NCBI GenBank assembly: GCA_037576195.1
Contig: CM075102.1
Location: forward strand, 6,634,001 to 6,698,000
Direction of reading: 5' to 3'
From: Phytoseiulus persimilis
Taxonomy: Eukaryota > Arthropoda > Arachnida > Mesostigmata > Phytoseiidae
Length of the DNA: 64,000 nt
The stretch's first letter is position 1, and each line of letters starts with the position of its first letter. The notes beneath the pieces are model-generated. The model was not told where the DNA came from and did no database searches. It saw nothing but the letters and a program-made list of their open reading frames with translations. Below, in pieces: positions 44,210 through 55,600 of the stretch. The translations under genes and the position numbers were made by a program.

Positions 44210-45619
44210 AGCCGCTAGTTTGATCTCGATCTTCCGGCCGTCTTCTCGAGCACTTCAGGCGATATGCAATGACTCCACCTGTGCTGGATCAGCACCAATG
44301 CATTGGCTCTGATCGAGATCTCAGTGACTGCTTCAGCGTTTTTTCTAGTTTCGAACAGGGATCTCACAGAAGCTTCATCTCATGCCAATCGATAATTGAT
44401 ACTCAAATTCGTGTCGGCTCGAAAACATTTTGGTTTCATTAATGTCGATCATCCCTCTGCGCCCGTCAACAAGCCAAATAGCTCGGATTTGAGCCACGGT
44501 CGGCGGTTCTGCCTCCCAAGGAGCTACCCCTTCATCGGGACCGTAGTTCTGCCTTGGCTTGGTACCCTAGTTCCTCCATGCGCCCTTTCCGTCTCAACTA
44601 ATTCTGACGGCCATTCTATGAACTCCTTTGTCCGGCACTGACGCGCATTGATCGACTGATCGATGTCGCACCGGTGTTATTCAATTCGGCGAAGAATCCC
44701 ACCCACTGTCCGTTTAGCAGGGAGAAATTGCTCCGAAGCTCGTACGAGGACAAAAAATCGTATCAGCCTGTGAATAAAATGAGCGGACCAAACGCAGATA
44801 GCAGACAACTTGTCTATGGAAATGGAACTAGAGCTTCGATGGCACCACCTGGTGCGATTTTCAGGGAATGGCCTGGTACCAGGAACCTTTCGTAACGATT
44901 TTCGAGAGCCTGCTCGACCTCGGCTCCCATGACGGTGTCTTCCCGATGTTTCTGAATTTATGACACCGAAGACCCGGAGTGCCGAAAAAAAATCCCGTAA
45001 GGCCGGAAACCCTTCCTCTCGTTCCGATGGTCAAGCGAATCGAGCTAAGCTTCTATGCACAGCATAGGGTCTGAGAGCCTGCTTTTGCTTGAGCGGAAAT
45101 GAACCAAGTAAATCAAAAAGACAGGAACTGTGTAACTGGATGATGCCGAATTGTATCTTGCGAATGACTTTCTTCACGTACCCGGTATGTTCTTAATGAG
45201 GGACCTACCCAGTTCAGCTCGCGATCAAGTCGGACATCGCTTTAGATACACAGATTCCACGATTCTCGTGATTTGCTTGGTCTCTTTTTGCTCATTTGTG
45301 TGCAGTCTTTCGGACCCTGTGCTCCGCATAGAAGCTTAGCTGGATCCACTCGACCATCTAAACGAGAGAAGGGGTCTTTGGCCCTACGGGATTTTCCTTC
45401 GGTCTACGGGTTTTCGTTGCAACGGGGTTTTTCTTCGGCACTCCGGGTTTTCGGTGCAATAAGTTTCGGCACATCGGGTATGAACCCCCATGACAGCCAA
45501 TGTTGAATTTCAAGTTTCGAGGGCGCTGTGGCTCGCGAACGACGGCCCATTGTGGAAAGTTCCATCAGCCGTTCTTCATGACCCCAGTAGGCCTACTGAT
45601 CGCCTACTGTACCATTCAG

Positions 45620-45880
45620 AGCCTTCGCCTGTGAGTCTGCCTCCATGAAAACACGAGAGTATAGAGGAATGATTTCTGCAATCTTAAATCCGTTGAAAAT
45701 ACCCCAGTCGACGGTGTCAATCATGGCGCAAAACAGCAAGGGATTCACCGATCATTCCAGAAAAGATGCCAAGGCTTCGAATCGAACACTCATAATCGAG
45801 AGTTGTGGACATCTAAACGGTGAAATCGGGGAGCTCCTGGGTCTGTGGATCAATCAGGTCCGCTGAATAAAGCTTGTGTT
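45620..45880. repeat. Continuation of cassette B right flank
   Basis: Matches 10332-10590 of copy A at about 80% (ATTTCTGCAATCTTAAATCC, GCGCAAAACAG, AAGATGCCAAGGCTTCGAAT). It confirms that 39205-45610 was inserted into an existing cassette. Confidence 0.75.
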
Positions 45881-48549
45881 GTATCGTTAGGGATTGAGTA
45901 CTTCCACCTTCTAACCACGCTAGGAGGAAAACCGGGAGGTTTGAATAAAAACATGTCTGAACTATTTCACGACCGAATCTGGACTACTTCATTCTGGTTC
46001 CACACATGCGCTCGTTGACACAGTCTCCTGGAGTCATCTCGCTTCTTTGTGGGCGGCGTCAATCCGGAGACTCCCGACCAAACACCTTCCCCTCGTTATG
46101 GGGTTCTCAGTTTCGAAGGATCCGGCTGCCGTGGTATATGATTTTCCCAAGGTCCAAGTCGCTGCTGTCGGAGGGTATGCACAACCACCAGGAGGAAAGG
46201 GCGAACATCACGATGCTCACTCACACACAAGAAGTCCCGAGCATGGTGAGATATCAACCTCACCCGGTTCGATCACGAAGTGTGATCGGAGTGGAATCAG
46301 GGAGCGACGTTCTCCCTGTTCCCTTACCCTTTTATCTCACCGCCGAGGGGCGTGCTTCCCTCGCTCTCGAGGCGAGCCGGAGTTCTTTTTTCGTCCGGTC
46401 ACGGCCTTTGACCTGACGTTGTGGAGAGGTCTGTCTGTCTTCGCGGAAGCGGTCGTCTCCGTGGAAGTAGGCTGTCCGGCGGCTGGTTCCGTGATGTGAC
46501 TCTCCGCGTTGCCTCCGTCGAAACCTGCCGCGCTGGTGTCCGACGCCGTTTCGGCACGGGTCGCCTGAGACTCATATGCTTACGTTCACTTCCGCAGGGG
46601 GTTTCGTGGAAAATCAGAAAGAGTCCCGTCGATGGATTCTGGGGGAGTGCTAAATAGCTGGAAGGTTCTCTGGAGATGCATGTCGGCATCGGCAATGCCG
46701 GTGGATCGACATCGGAAAGGGAAGCGGAGTTGACGAAAGAAGCCCCTTGTAGCTGGAAGCAGACAGTGTCGAGAAGTATAAAGAGCCGTGAGCCTCGTGA
46801 AGGACCGTAGCTTCCTATTGAGGAGCTGGTCGAGAAGGAGAAGAATAACGAAGAACTTGCACTGTCAGTTCGTTGTCCCTCTCCTCTGAGTGGATCCAGG
46901 TTATAGGTCCCTATCGGCCTGTTGCACACAGGAAGGGTCGATCCATCTCAGTCCCAGCTGTCGAGATTAGTTTCAAAGGTCCGAATTCTCGTCTCCTATC
47001 AGTTTGCTGACTCAACAAGGGCTGAAGCTTGGCTGAATTCGTCGAACCAAATCAATGCGTGAACATCAACTCACATCAACCGCATAAACCAACGGTTCTG
47101 AAGTTTCATGGTTTCACGCCTTGGAGTTGCTGATCGTGACAAAGCATTGTAATGGAATCCAGTGGCATTACAAAGTGTACGCCCGGAGTAAGGAAACCAA
47201 CAGTTCGGTTGTCACCTTATGATCGAAGCCTGACTCAATCGACTCCAGAATGGATAGAACCAGTATTCAAGATCAGTACTCACTAAAACCTGTGGCTCGA
47301 TGATCTCCCATTGTACATGGTATCGTTTCGAAGTCTTCCCTCCTGTCGGATGCGATGAGGTTATGCAGAAACAAGGATCTCATTCTTGGCGCTCGTGGAA
47401 GATCAATCGAAGATCCAAGTTACGCGCCGAAGCAGAATGTGGAATGTACGCTCGGAAGCTCATAATCGCATGAGGAATGGAAACGGAACCTAGCGAAGTC
47501 GTTCGAGAGGACATTTCTGTCCTATTTCGGAACAACTCTTGATCGATGATGAAGAAAGAGTTGACATACATTGCCATAGGAGACATCCTGGTCCGTTACC
47601 GAGTAGAAGTAATCGATATACTTGAAAATGATGATTCACCTTGAGAACCTCATGCTGTTAGGGAGTTCCCAGGATGACCACTCCAACATCGTTCCGGCAT
47701 TATATGGCTATGAGTGATCGAAAAAAAAGGGAGGGAATCGAAAGCCCTGTCCATGTTTCATCTGATATGACTTGCTAACAGGTACAGTATCTCACACGGA
47801 AGTCGCGTGGGAGAAGAAGTGAGAACCAGATCAAGATTGATTCCAGCTCTCCACACTGATATATATACCCTGAATAAAACAATGCTCCAGCAACTACATG
47901 ATTCTAACATCGAATATCCGTCTCATTATTCCGTGCCGTGACCTTCCAGACTCACAGCGTATTTCCGGATCTTGTCCACCGACAGACCCCAGTGGGTTAT
48001 TTCCAACAACGCTGATTAATCTGAGCTAACGACACTCCATGTTTCGAGCCTCTCAAACCTCCTTCGCTAGTGATCCAATGGGTACCTCGTGGAGCAGCGG
48101 AGCTTTCGATGGACTCAAATCCCAATTTCGAGGGGGGAAAAAACTTTATCTCCGCAAACTTCCGCGAACGAGTGCCGGTGCGGTTTGGAACCGGACGGGA
48201 TTGGCTGAAACATGGTACAAACTGCGTGCCTAGCAAATGACGTCAAACATGTTTTTCCTCATTTGTCCGATTTTCCGAGAGTTCACTGATTTTCATAGGC
48301 GCATTTCATACGAATGCCAGAGCTCAACGAGCGGCTTATTGACTCGGTTTTTTGTGTCAGATCTGAAGAGAATCAACAAATCGATACACCATCGAATCAC
48401 CTTCGTTTTCATTTTCAATCCCGTTGAACAGTCAAACAACGAAAAAGTGGGTGCTAAAGGTGACGCTTCCGGTCATTTCACGGGGCGCGGGGGAGGCAGA
48501 AAAACGATCTCGGAGTCAAAATAGAGGTGGCTCCCGACTGCTTACAACC
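45881..48549. other. No gene recognised
   Basis: Frames up to 176 residues (46399-46929, minus strand) show no domain and biased composition. A TATATATACCC at about 47867 followed by CTGAATAAAACAATG could be an LTR-type promoter/polyadenylation pair, but I found no second copy. Confidence 0.4.
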
Positions 48550-49760
48550 TCAGCTACATGGTCCGATTCTCAGAATGCCAAACTTGAGTGATGATTTTCG
48601 TCCACCTATCTGGACATAGTGCCAGGCGAACGGAAACGGCAGCGTAGCTGAGTTATTGAATTCCCATTTGCTGACTACATCGTTGGCACCAATAAGTCCA
48701 TGAACTGAATGGCCTCCGCATCCAATGCGAATTTTCGAAGCATGTCGTCGAAATATGCGAATGAACCGAAGTCCATGACTTGATCTTGGTCCACTCGGCG
48801 AAAGGAATCCACTGGGGCTCGAAGCCCACGTTACTTTGTTCATTCGATAACAACGAGGACAGGGATCGTCCGGACCCTGCCCGAGGTAGCGAAAGTATGG
48901 GCGATTTTCTGTCGCGGGGTTGATTGTCATGTGGGCCTGAGCAGCTTCGACTGACAGCGCCACCGGCTGCAGTCGGGGATGGAGAAGCAACCTCATAATA
49001 TCGGGATTCAAGTTTGGACCAGGGGGCAGCTGAGAGTTCAAAGACATCTCCCCGGTGCAGAGGCGGAGCAGTCGGAATCTATTCCCTACTTGTCACCGCC
49101 GGAACGTGGGGTAACAACCTTACGATGATACATGTGGAAAGTGTGACTGCGGGCACTTCCGGCAGTAATGGCGACTCCCGAAACTTCGTTCGCAGGTACA
49201 GCGCGGATTAAAGTCATGATCTCCTGATCCCAGCGACGAAAGGCCATGGGATCGCCAGCCAGCCATCGACGTTCAGAACTTGGACGTCTCCGAGCGACTT
49301 CCAAATTGTCGGCGAGGTTAATGATCGAATCCCGTCTGGGCATTTTGACGGTGTACTGGATTCCTCTTTCTTCGAGGGTTCAGGGACTCCGATCGCCACG
49401 AGTCTCCACAGAAACTCGATGTTCCGGCTGATACTAGGTAGCAGGGCAACGAATAGGCTTGACGCGAACCAAGTCTCTCCGGCCGTCTCCGGGACTACAT
49501 ATACGAACCACGGTCGTTCCAACGAAGACGAGAAGACTTCCGGACTAGACCGCCATCGAGCTCCATCTCATTGTTCACATACAGCATCTTGTACATCTGA
49601 TCAATACCGATCAGGAGATCTGGCTCTTTGCCGAATCGGCGATCGATGGGTGAGGAATTGGTCCGACGGGCGGGTCTGGCCGAACTTTTTAATCAGCTGG
49701 AGCGATTCGCGGGGCAATCAACTTTCAAATCGTACTCATACACCTGTAGAGAAATCTGCT
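48550..49760 (-). mobile_element. BEL/Pao pol fragment (protease end, RT), fossil
   Basis: The minus strand reads in order: DLLIGIDQMYKM (Pao-type end of the protease region, about 49640), FWRLVAIGV (about 49400), LADNLEVARRR and FHMYHRKVVTP (about 49310-49110), then LPPGPNLNPDIMRLLLH, PVALS-EAAQAHM and FRYL...MNKVTWASSP (49047-48800), all hallmarks of Pao reverse transcriptase. No LTRs found. Broken, several breaks. Confidence 0.85.
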
Positions 49761-49914
49761 CGACCCGTCTGTAACACCGGTCAACGAGATCACGGAACGG
49801 TCAGCAACGACGGTGTGCTCACTGGTGAACCCCTGCAGGTGGAGCTCGACTCGAGCTAGAGGCTGGATTCCGGATAGGCATTTGACGAGGCCCGGTGAGG
49901 TTGAACGACCGATT

Positions 49915-50035
49915 CCTCCAGATCCGGAGAAGTATGGTCAGATTGGACCCGGAGTCACGCGCCCAGACTTAGAGAAGTATGGTCAGACTGGTGCCGGAAT
50001 CACCCCTCCGGACCCGGGAAAGTGTGGTCAGAACT
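49915..50035 (+). repeat. 45-bp minisatellite, short block
   Basis: About 2.7 units of the repeat whose complement reads GGAGGGGTGATTCCGAGACC. Here the GGTCAGATTGG-CCCGGAATCACC orientation is on the plus strand. Confidence 0.8.
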
Positions 50036-50039
50036 AGGG

Positions 50040-50150
50040 GTTGCAGGCTCGCGAGTCCCACGAGTCAGACGAGTCCGGACTCGGCCTCGGACTCGCGAGC
50101 CCCTATTCCTCAGACTCGCGAGTCCGAGTCCAGGTGAGGGCGCATAATCT
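50040..50150. repeat. GACTCG/CGAGTC simple repeat
   Basis: A dense run of GAGTCC, GACTCG and CGCGAGTC in both orientations, able to fold on itself. Confidence 0.8.
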
Positions 50151-50224
50151 CGGTTACGGGTTCGAGTCCCAAAATCTCTGATTCGGAGCTAGTAAGATCG
50201 GAATTTGAGGCTGAATTTCGTTTG

Positions 50225-50665
50225 AGAATCACTGACTGGAAGGGTGATTCCGAGACCGATCTGACCATCCTTCTCCGAACCTGGAGGGGTGGTTCCTAGA
50301 CCATTCTGACCATCACTCTCCAACTCTGGAGGGCTGATTCCGAGACCAATCTGACCATGTCTTTCTAACTCTGAAGGGGTGATTCCAAGTCCAATCTGAC
50401 CATACTTTTTAAACTCTGGAGGGGTGATTCCGAGACCAATCTGACCATAACTTTTCAACTCTTGAGGGGTGATCCCGAGACCAGTCTGAACATACTTTTT
50501 CAAGTCTTGAGGAGTGATTCTGAGACCCATCTGACCATTCTTTTCCAACTGTGGAGGGGTGATTCCGAGACCAATCTGACCATACTTTTCCAAGTCTGGA
50601 GGAGTGATTCCGAGACCAATCTGACCGTTACCTTTCAACTCTGGAGGGGTGATTCCGAGACCAAT
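50225..50665 (-). repeat. 45-bp minisatellite array, about 10 units
   Basis: Units of 42-45 bp with the core GGGGTGATTCCGAGACCAATCTGACC. Because 45 is divisible by 3, the array is open on the minus strand as a 15-residue repeat (GLGITPPELEKYGQI), but this looks like a reading-frame by-product of the array. Confidence 0.9.
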
Positions 50666-51261
50666 GAAGCACCGTGCTTCATTGCGATGCCCTGCGCGAC
50701 ATCAGAGGGGACTGCGCTGTGGGTTTCAATGCAGGGGGGAAGAGAGAGCTGGTGGAGTACGGGCTCAGGGGTAGGGAAGAATGGGATTATGTTTCGGGGC
50801 ATTTCGAGAGAATCATGTTGGGTAAAACGGCGAGGGAGGAAGGCCGGAGGGCGCGACTCGTCGCAAACTCCGAAATACGTCGGACGGCTGATGATGGACT
50901 GGATGCGGGGGGTATTTAGGTCCGAGCAGCAGAAACTCAGCACAACACATACAACGGTACACGTTCGCCTCTGACCACGGCACACACATCGGCACACTTC
51001 TCATCATACACAACGGAACACCACCAAGCAAACGGCTCGCGAGGATACGATGTAGGATACGGAGACAAGAATGATGACTCACGTTCCTATTGGTTCGAAG
51101 TAATGCAAAACCAATTCCATCCATGGGAGCGCCCCCCGCCCGGAAGCGGGGGTTGGGGAGACTCCGGGTTTTTAGTGGGTTTGCGACTCCCACAGTACTA
51201 TGCTGGGGCTGTGGCACAGTCTGCATCACGCATTTTTCTTCCTGGACCCCACAAAAAAAAA
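50666..51261 (+). mobile_element. 5'-truncated copy of the R1-type LINE
   Basis: Plus-strand copy of the last 600 bp or so of the element at 52263-58086: it begins in the C-terminal zinc domain (HRASLRCPARHQR region, protein VLHCDALRDIRGDCAVGF) and ends CTGGACCCCAC plus an A run. The downstream flank is the 45-bp repeat at the same phase as for the full copy. Its upstream flank is the repeat in inverted orientation, so no ordinary target duplication is seen. Confidence 0.85.
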
Positions 51262-51430
51262 AGACTTGGGAAGTAATGGTCAGATTGTACCCGGTATCAC
51301 CCCTCCAGACTTGGGGAGCAATGGTTAGATTGGACCCGGAATCACCTCTATCAATAGGGGGACCGTCGACCCTCTGGATCCACTTCTGTGGACGCCAAGA
51401 AGTATGGTCAAGTCGATACCGGTATCACCT
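51262..51430 (+). repeat. 45-bp minisatellite, degenerate block
   Basis: About three units in the GGTCAGATTG-ACCCGG-ATCACC orientation, opposite to the array at 50225-50665. Confidence 0.8.
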
Positions 51431-51474
51431 CGATACCCTGGGGGTCGATTTCGACCGCTTTGAGAACAACTGAT

Positions 51475-51720
51475 GTAGACGAACATTATATCCTGAAAAT
51501 CCTACGCAATGCCTGTCAGGCAGCATCCCCGAGAGCACCACCCGGCCTTGGCCGGGAAAAGCCAGCGTACTGGTGGACGCGAGAAGTCGCGGATCAGAGA
51601 AAAACTTGCCTCTCAGCGCGAAGAAACTACGTGCTATCGAGAAGAAGAATACACATGAATCCCGAAGCAACGCAGCAGTCCTTGACGAGGTACTCGCTGG
51701 AAAATAAAGAAGTACATGGA
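51475..51720 (+). pseudogene. R1-clade LINE ORF2 fragment (between endonuclease and RT)
   Basis: Reads ILRNACQAASP, then PAYWWTREVADQRKTCLSARR, corresponding to PVYWWNEEVAALRQRCIRLQR in the intact ORF2 (residues 281-301). It is too different to be the same family, so it comes from a second R1-like lineage. Confidence 0.6.
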
Positions 51721-51901
51721 GACCAGAGAGGGGCATGATTCGGATTCGTAATTCTGCCGGCGAATCCACATTCGAGTCCGCTCGTTGAATCTGAATCCAA
51801 ATCCGGATCCGCTTTGGATTCGGATTCGGATTCCTATACGGATTCGAGTCTGGATTCGCCGGCAGAATTACGAATCCGAATCATGCCCATCTCTGGTCCA
51901 G
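51719..51901. mobile_element. Fold-back (palindromic) element, 183 bp
   Basis: Arms of about 60 bp (51719-51779 and 51842-51901) are near-perfect inverted copies (GGGCATGATTCGGATTCGTA, TTCTGCCGGCGAATCC) around a 60-bp centre made of GGATTC/GAATCC repeats. No coding sequence. It could act as a MITE or be a locally generated palindrome. Confidence 0.85.
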
Positions 51902-51929
51902 GTCTGTGAATCCATACGGATCCGATCTT

Positions 51930-52262
51930 ACCATATATCTGGCGGTCTTCGGAGGTGATTCCGCGATCGATCTGACCATACTCTCCCAAGTCTGGAGGGG
52001 TGATTGCGAGACCAATCTGACCATACTCTTCTGAGTCTAGAGGGGTGATTCCGAGACCAATCTGACCATACTTATCCGAGTCTCGAGGGGTGATTCCGAG
52101 GTCAATCTGACCATACTTATCCAAGTCTGGAGGGGTGATTCCGAGACCAATCTGACCATTACTTTCCAAGTCTGGAGGGGTGATCCCGAGACCAATATTA
52201 CAAGACTTTTCCGATACTGGGGGGGTGATTCCGAAACGAATCTGACCGTACCTTTCGAAACC
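51930..52262 (-). repeat. 45-bp minisatellite array, about 7 units, left of the R1-type LINE
   Basis: Regular GGGGTGATTCCGAGACCAATCTGACC units. The array is interrupted at 52262 by the LINE and resumes at 58087. Confidence 0.9.
52249..52262. repeat. Target-site duplication of the R1-type LINE (3' side)
   Basis: TACCTTTCGAAACC, identical to 58087-58100; it lies in the variable part of the 45-bp unit, just after CTGACC. Confidence 0.9.
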
Positions 52263-52616
52263 TTTTTTTTTTTTTTTTTTTTGTGGGGTCCAGGAAGAAA
52301 AATGCGTGATGCAGACTGTGCTACAGCCCCAGCACAGTACTGTGGGAGTCGCAAACCCACTGAAAACCTGGAGTCTCTCCAACCCCCGCTTTCGGACGGG
52401 GGGCCGCTCCCATGGACGGAATTGGTTTAGCATTACTTCGAACCAATGGGAACGGGAGTCAACATTCTTGTCTCCGTGTCCTACATCGTATCCTCGCGAG
52501 CCATTTGCTTGGTGGTGTTCTGTTGTGTATGATGAGAAGTGTGCCGATGTGTGTGCCGTGGTCAGTGGTGAACGTGTATCGTTGTATGTGTTGCGCTGAG
52601 TTTTCGCTGCTCGGAC

Positions 52617-55600
52617 CTAAATACCCCCCGCATCCAGTCCATGAGAGTCCGTCGATCCTCTCGCAGTGTCCAGAGCCCGCTGGCGGGCCCCTCCTCCCGC
52701 TTCAGCCGTCCGACGTGTTTCGGAATTTGCGACGAGCCGCGCCCTCCGACCTTCCTCCCTCGCTGTTTTGCCCAACATGATCCTCTCGAAATGCCCCGAA
52801 ACATAATCCCATTCTTCCCTCCCCCTGAGCCCGTACTCCACCACCTCTCTCAACCCCCCTCCACTGAAACCTACAGCCCAGTCCCCTCTGATGTCGCGCA
52901 GGGCCTCGCAGTGAAGCACGGTGTGTTCCACATCGTCGGTTTCACCCGACGTGCACAGGGTGCACACATCAGAGTCTGACTTCCCTATTTTGACCATGAA
53001 GGTCTGAAACTGACCATGCCCCGTGAGAATCTGGGTTGTCCCGTAGTTGAGCTCCCCGTGCTCGCAGTCCACCCACTTTTTCAAGTTTCTTATGAGATGC
53101 CTCGTCCATTTCCCCTTCGACTCCCCGATTAGACCCGCCTCCCATTCACGCTGCCATGCCTCCATGGTCTTCTCCCTCCCGAGTCCCTGCTCCCCCCAAC
53201 ACGCCGCCCTTTCTTGCGCCAGTAAATCCCATGGGACCATCCTCGCGAGCACGAGGGCTGCATCGGTGGAGACCGTTCTGTAAGCTCGGCTCACCCTGAT
53301 CGCAAGCGTCCTCTGTGCCGCTCGGATGGCTTGCCGCCTACCCTTTGACGCGAATGCCATATGCGCCCACGCAGGGGCCGCATACATGGCCGCCGACTCC
53401 GCCACTGAAGCCAGCAGGCGTCTGTCCCCTCCCTCTATTCCCCCAATCCTCGGCATCAACCTACCAAGCTTCCTCGATGTTTCCCTCGCCCTCTTCGCCA
53501 CATACCCAATGTGCTCCCTCCCAGTGAGCCCTTTGTCCAACATCACCCCAAGGTATTTCACCTTATCAGCGAGCTTGATCGCAACCCCTCCCAAATTTAG
53601 CTTCATCCCCTTCGCCCTCTTCCTCCCTATAAAGTAGAGAGCTTCCGTTTTGTGCGGTGCCAGCTCCAGATTGATGCTCCTCATCCACTCATGGATTATT
53701 CCCAGTGCCCGGTTCCCAATATTCTCCACCTCGCCCTCAGTCTTGGCCCTGACAAGGAGTGCGAGATCGTCAGCGTAAGCTAACAACTCGGCCCCCCTCG
53801 GCATGCCAACCCTCAGAACCCCGTCATACGCAAGGTTCCACAGTGTTGGGCCCAAGATTGAACCCTGTGGAACCCCCGCCGTGATTTTGAAAACTCCCCC
53901 TTCCAATACGATTCCCCTTTCGCTAAGATACGACGAAACGATCTGGATTAAGTACTCCGAGAAGCCCCTGTCCCTCATGGCCCGCAATATTTTTCCCCAC
54001 TCCAGCGAGTTGAAGGCGTTCTTGACATCGAGCAACACCAACAAGACGAAGCTCCTAGTCTTTGTGCACTTCACCCTCTCCTCCATCGCCCGGCTGATAA
54101 CCCATCTGACTGCCTCGACCGTCGAAAGACCCCTCCTAAAACCATATTGGTTTCCCGATAGCGCCCCCAGATCCTCGATCTCCACTTGCAGCCTTCCGAC
54201 GATGACCTTCTCAAACAATTTCCCCATGCTATTCAGGAGGCAAATCGGCCTCTGCCCTCCTCCCCCTCCCTTTGGTATGAGCACCAGCCCTGCCCTCTTC
54301 CAAGGCAGCGGGAACCTTCCCTCCCTCACCAGCTGATTGAAAAAATCCCTGACCAATTTGGGCCATCTACTGGCCAAGAGTTTCACCACCTCGGCGGGAA
54401 CTCCGTCCGGCCCCGGCGCTTTACGCGTCGCCAGTCCGTCAGCTGCCCGAATTATCTCCTCCGAAGTTACCTCTGGAATAGTCCGTCCCCGATTTCCCAT
54501 ACCCATTCTCCCGGTCTCGTCGATACCGCCCTCCCGCTCAGGGCGCTCCGGGAAAAGCCCCCGAATTGTTTCCTGCAGTTTTTCACTGGCCAGCTTCGGT
54601 CCCTTCCTCGCAAACTTTCCCATGACTATTCGATACGGCTTCCCCCATACGTCTTTTTCAACCTCCTCGATTAGCTCCCTCCATGCCCTCGCCTTGCTCC
54701 TTCTTATCCCGGCCCTCAGCTCCCCACGTGCCCTCCTATACAGGGCCATTTGTTTGGAATATGTAGCCCTCCCCTCAGCTCCCCGGTCCCGACGTCCCAG
54801 CCAGCTCGCCGTTCTACTGGCGGTCCTCTGTAGGCGGATGCACCGTTGGCGCAGAGCGGCCACTTCTTCGTTCCACCAGTAAACCGGTCGATTCATCCCC
54901 GTGTAGTTCCGCTTTGGCCCCCCCCTGCTACATGCTCTGGTGAGAATACTTTCCAACATCTCGGCGCTCAAGTTGACCCCGATTAGGTTCCTGCAGCGCC
55001 TATCGATGTAGTCCTTCACCCTGGCAATATCTAGCTTCCTGAACTGCCAGCTCCCTTCCGGCCCCGACTGCCGTGAGTGTTCTCTCTCCCGCACCGTGAA
55101 AATTATATACCGGTGGTCGCTAAGCGACTGTTGGTACTCCAGGACTCTCCATCCCTCTACGTCATTCAAAGCCCTCCCGTTTGCCATCGTTAAATCTATG
55201 AAAGACTCACCCCTCACTGCCGAGAAAGTCGGAACTCCCCCGTCGTTGATTATGACAAGGTCGTTCCCAGCCACCCAGTCCTCCAAGTACCTCCCTCTCA
55301 CATCTGTGTGACGGTTGCCCCAGTCAGCCCCCTTTGCGTTGAAGTCCCCCGTGATGAAAATCTTCTTTCCTCTATGGCCAGCGACACACTCCTCAAGCTC
55401 TCCAAGAAAATTCTTGAAGTCATCTAGGGGCCTGTTTGGCGATACATAGCATGAGTAGAAGACCCCGATGCCATCGATCTCCATCCAGATGAAGCCACTG
55501 CCCCCGCCCGTCCCCCTCAGTTTCAGTGACCCATTATTATCCGTCATCCAATTTGCTGTGCCCCATGCTTCGTCACAGATCCAGTCTCCGTGGCTCTTGG

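Larger units (their letters stand above)
39205..45610. mobile_element. DNA transposon with long terminal inverted repeats, about 6.4 kb including a Gypsy insertion
   Basis: 39270-39345 and 45505-45580 are inverted copies of one another (AACGGCTGATG, CAATGGGCCGTCGTTCGCGAGC and following about 70 bp), with weaker matches outward to about 39210 and 45608. The copy-A cassette shows the uninterrupted site at about 10330. Removing the Gypsy leaves about 2.1 kb. A minus-strand fragment at 39331-39640 encodes ARELNMSDFTASHSWISKFKNAYRV, a CENP-B-type DNA-binding helix seen in pogo/Tc5 transposases. No catalytic domain was recognised. Confidence 0.7.

Noticed and set aside
46399-46929. Minus-strand frame of 176 residues, arginine/serine/proline-rich
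   Set aside because: Biased composition and no recognisable motif; cannot be told from a chance frame.
50189-50638. Open frame of 149 residues with 15-residue repeats (also 168 residues at 58086-58592 and 150 at 58544-58996)
   Set aside because: The 45-bp period of the minisatellite keeps frames open on either strand by arithmetic; there is no start context, flanking gene or conservation beyond the DNA repeat.
50225-52262. CRISPR-like array
   Set aside because: Units are contiguous 42-45-bp tandem repeats without unique spacers, in a eukaryotic setting with LINE insertions.
53803-54882. Plus-strand frames of 162-181 residues opposite the R1-type ORF2, and 224 residues at 56167-56841 opposite ORF1
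   Set aside because: Antisense to intact minus-strand LINE genes with clear catalytic motifs.
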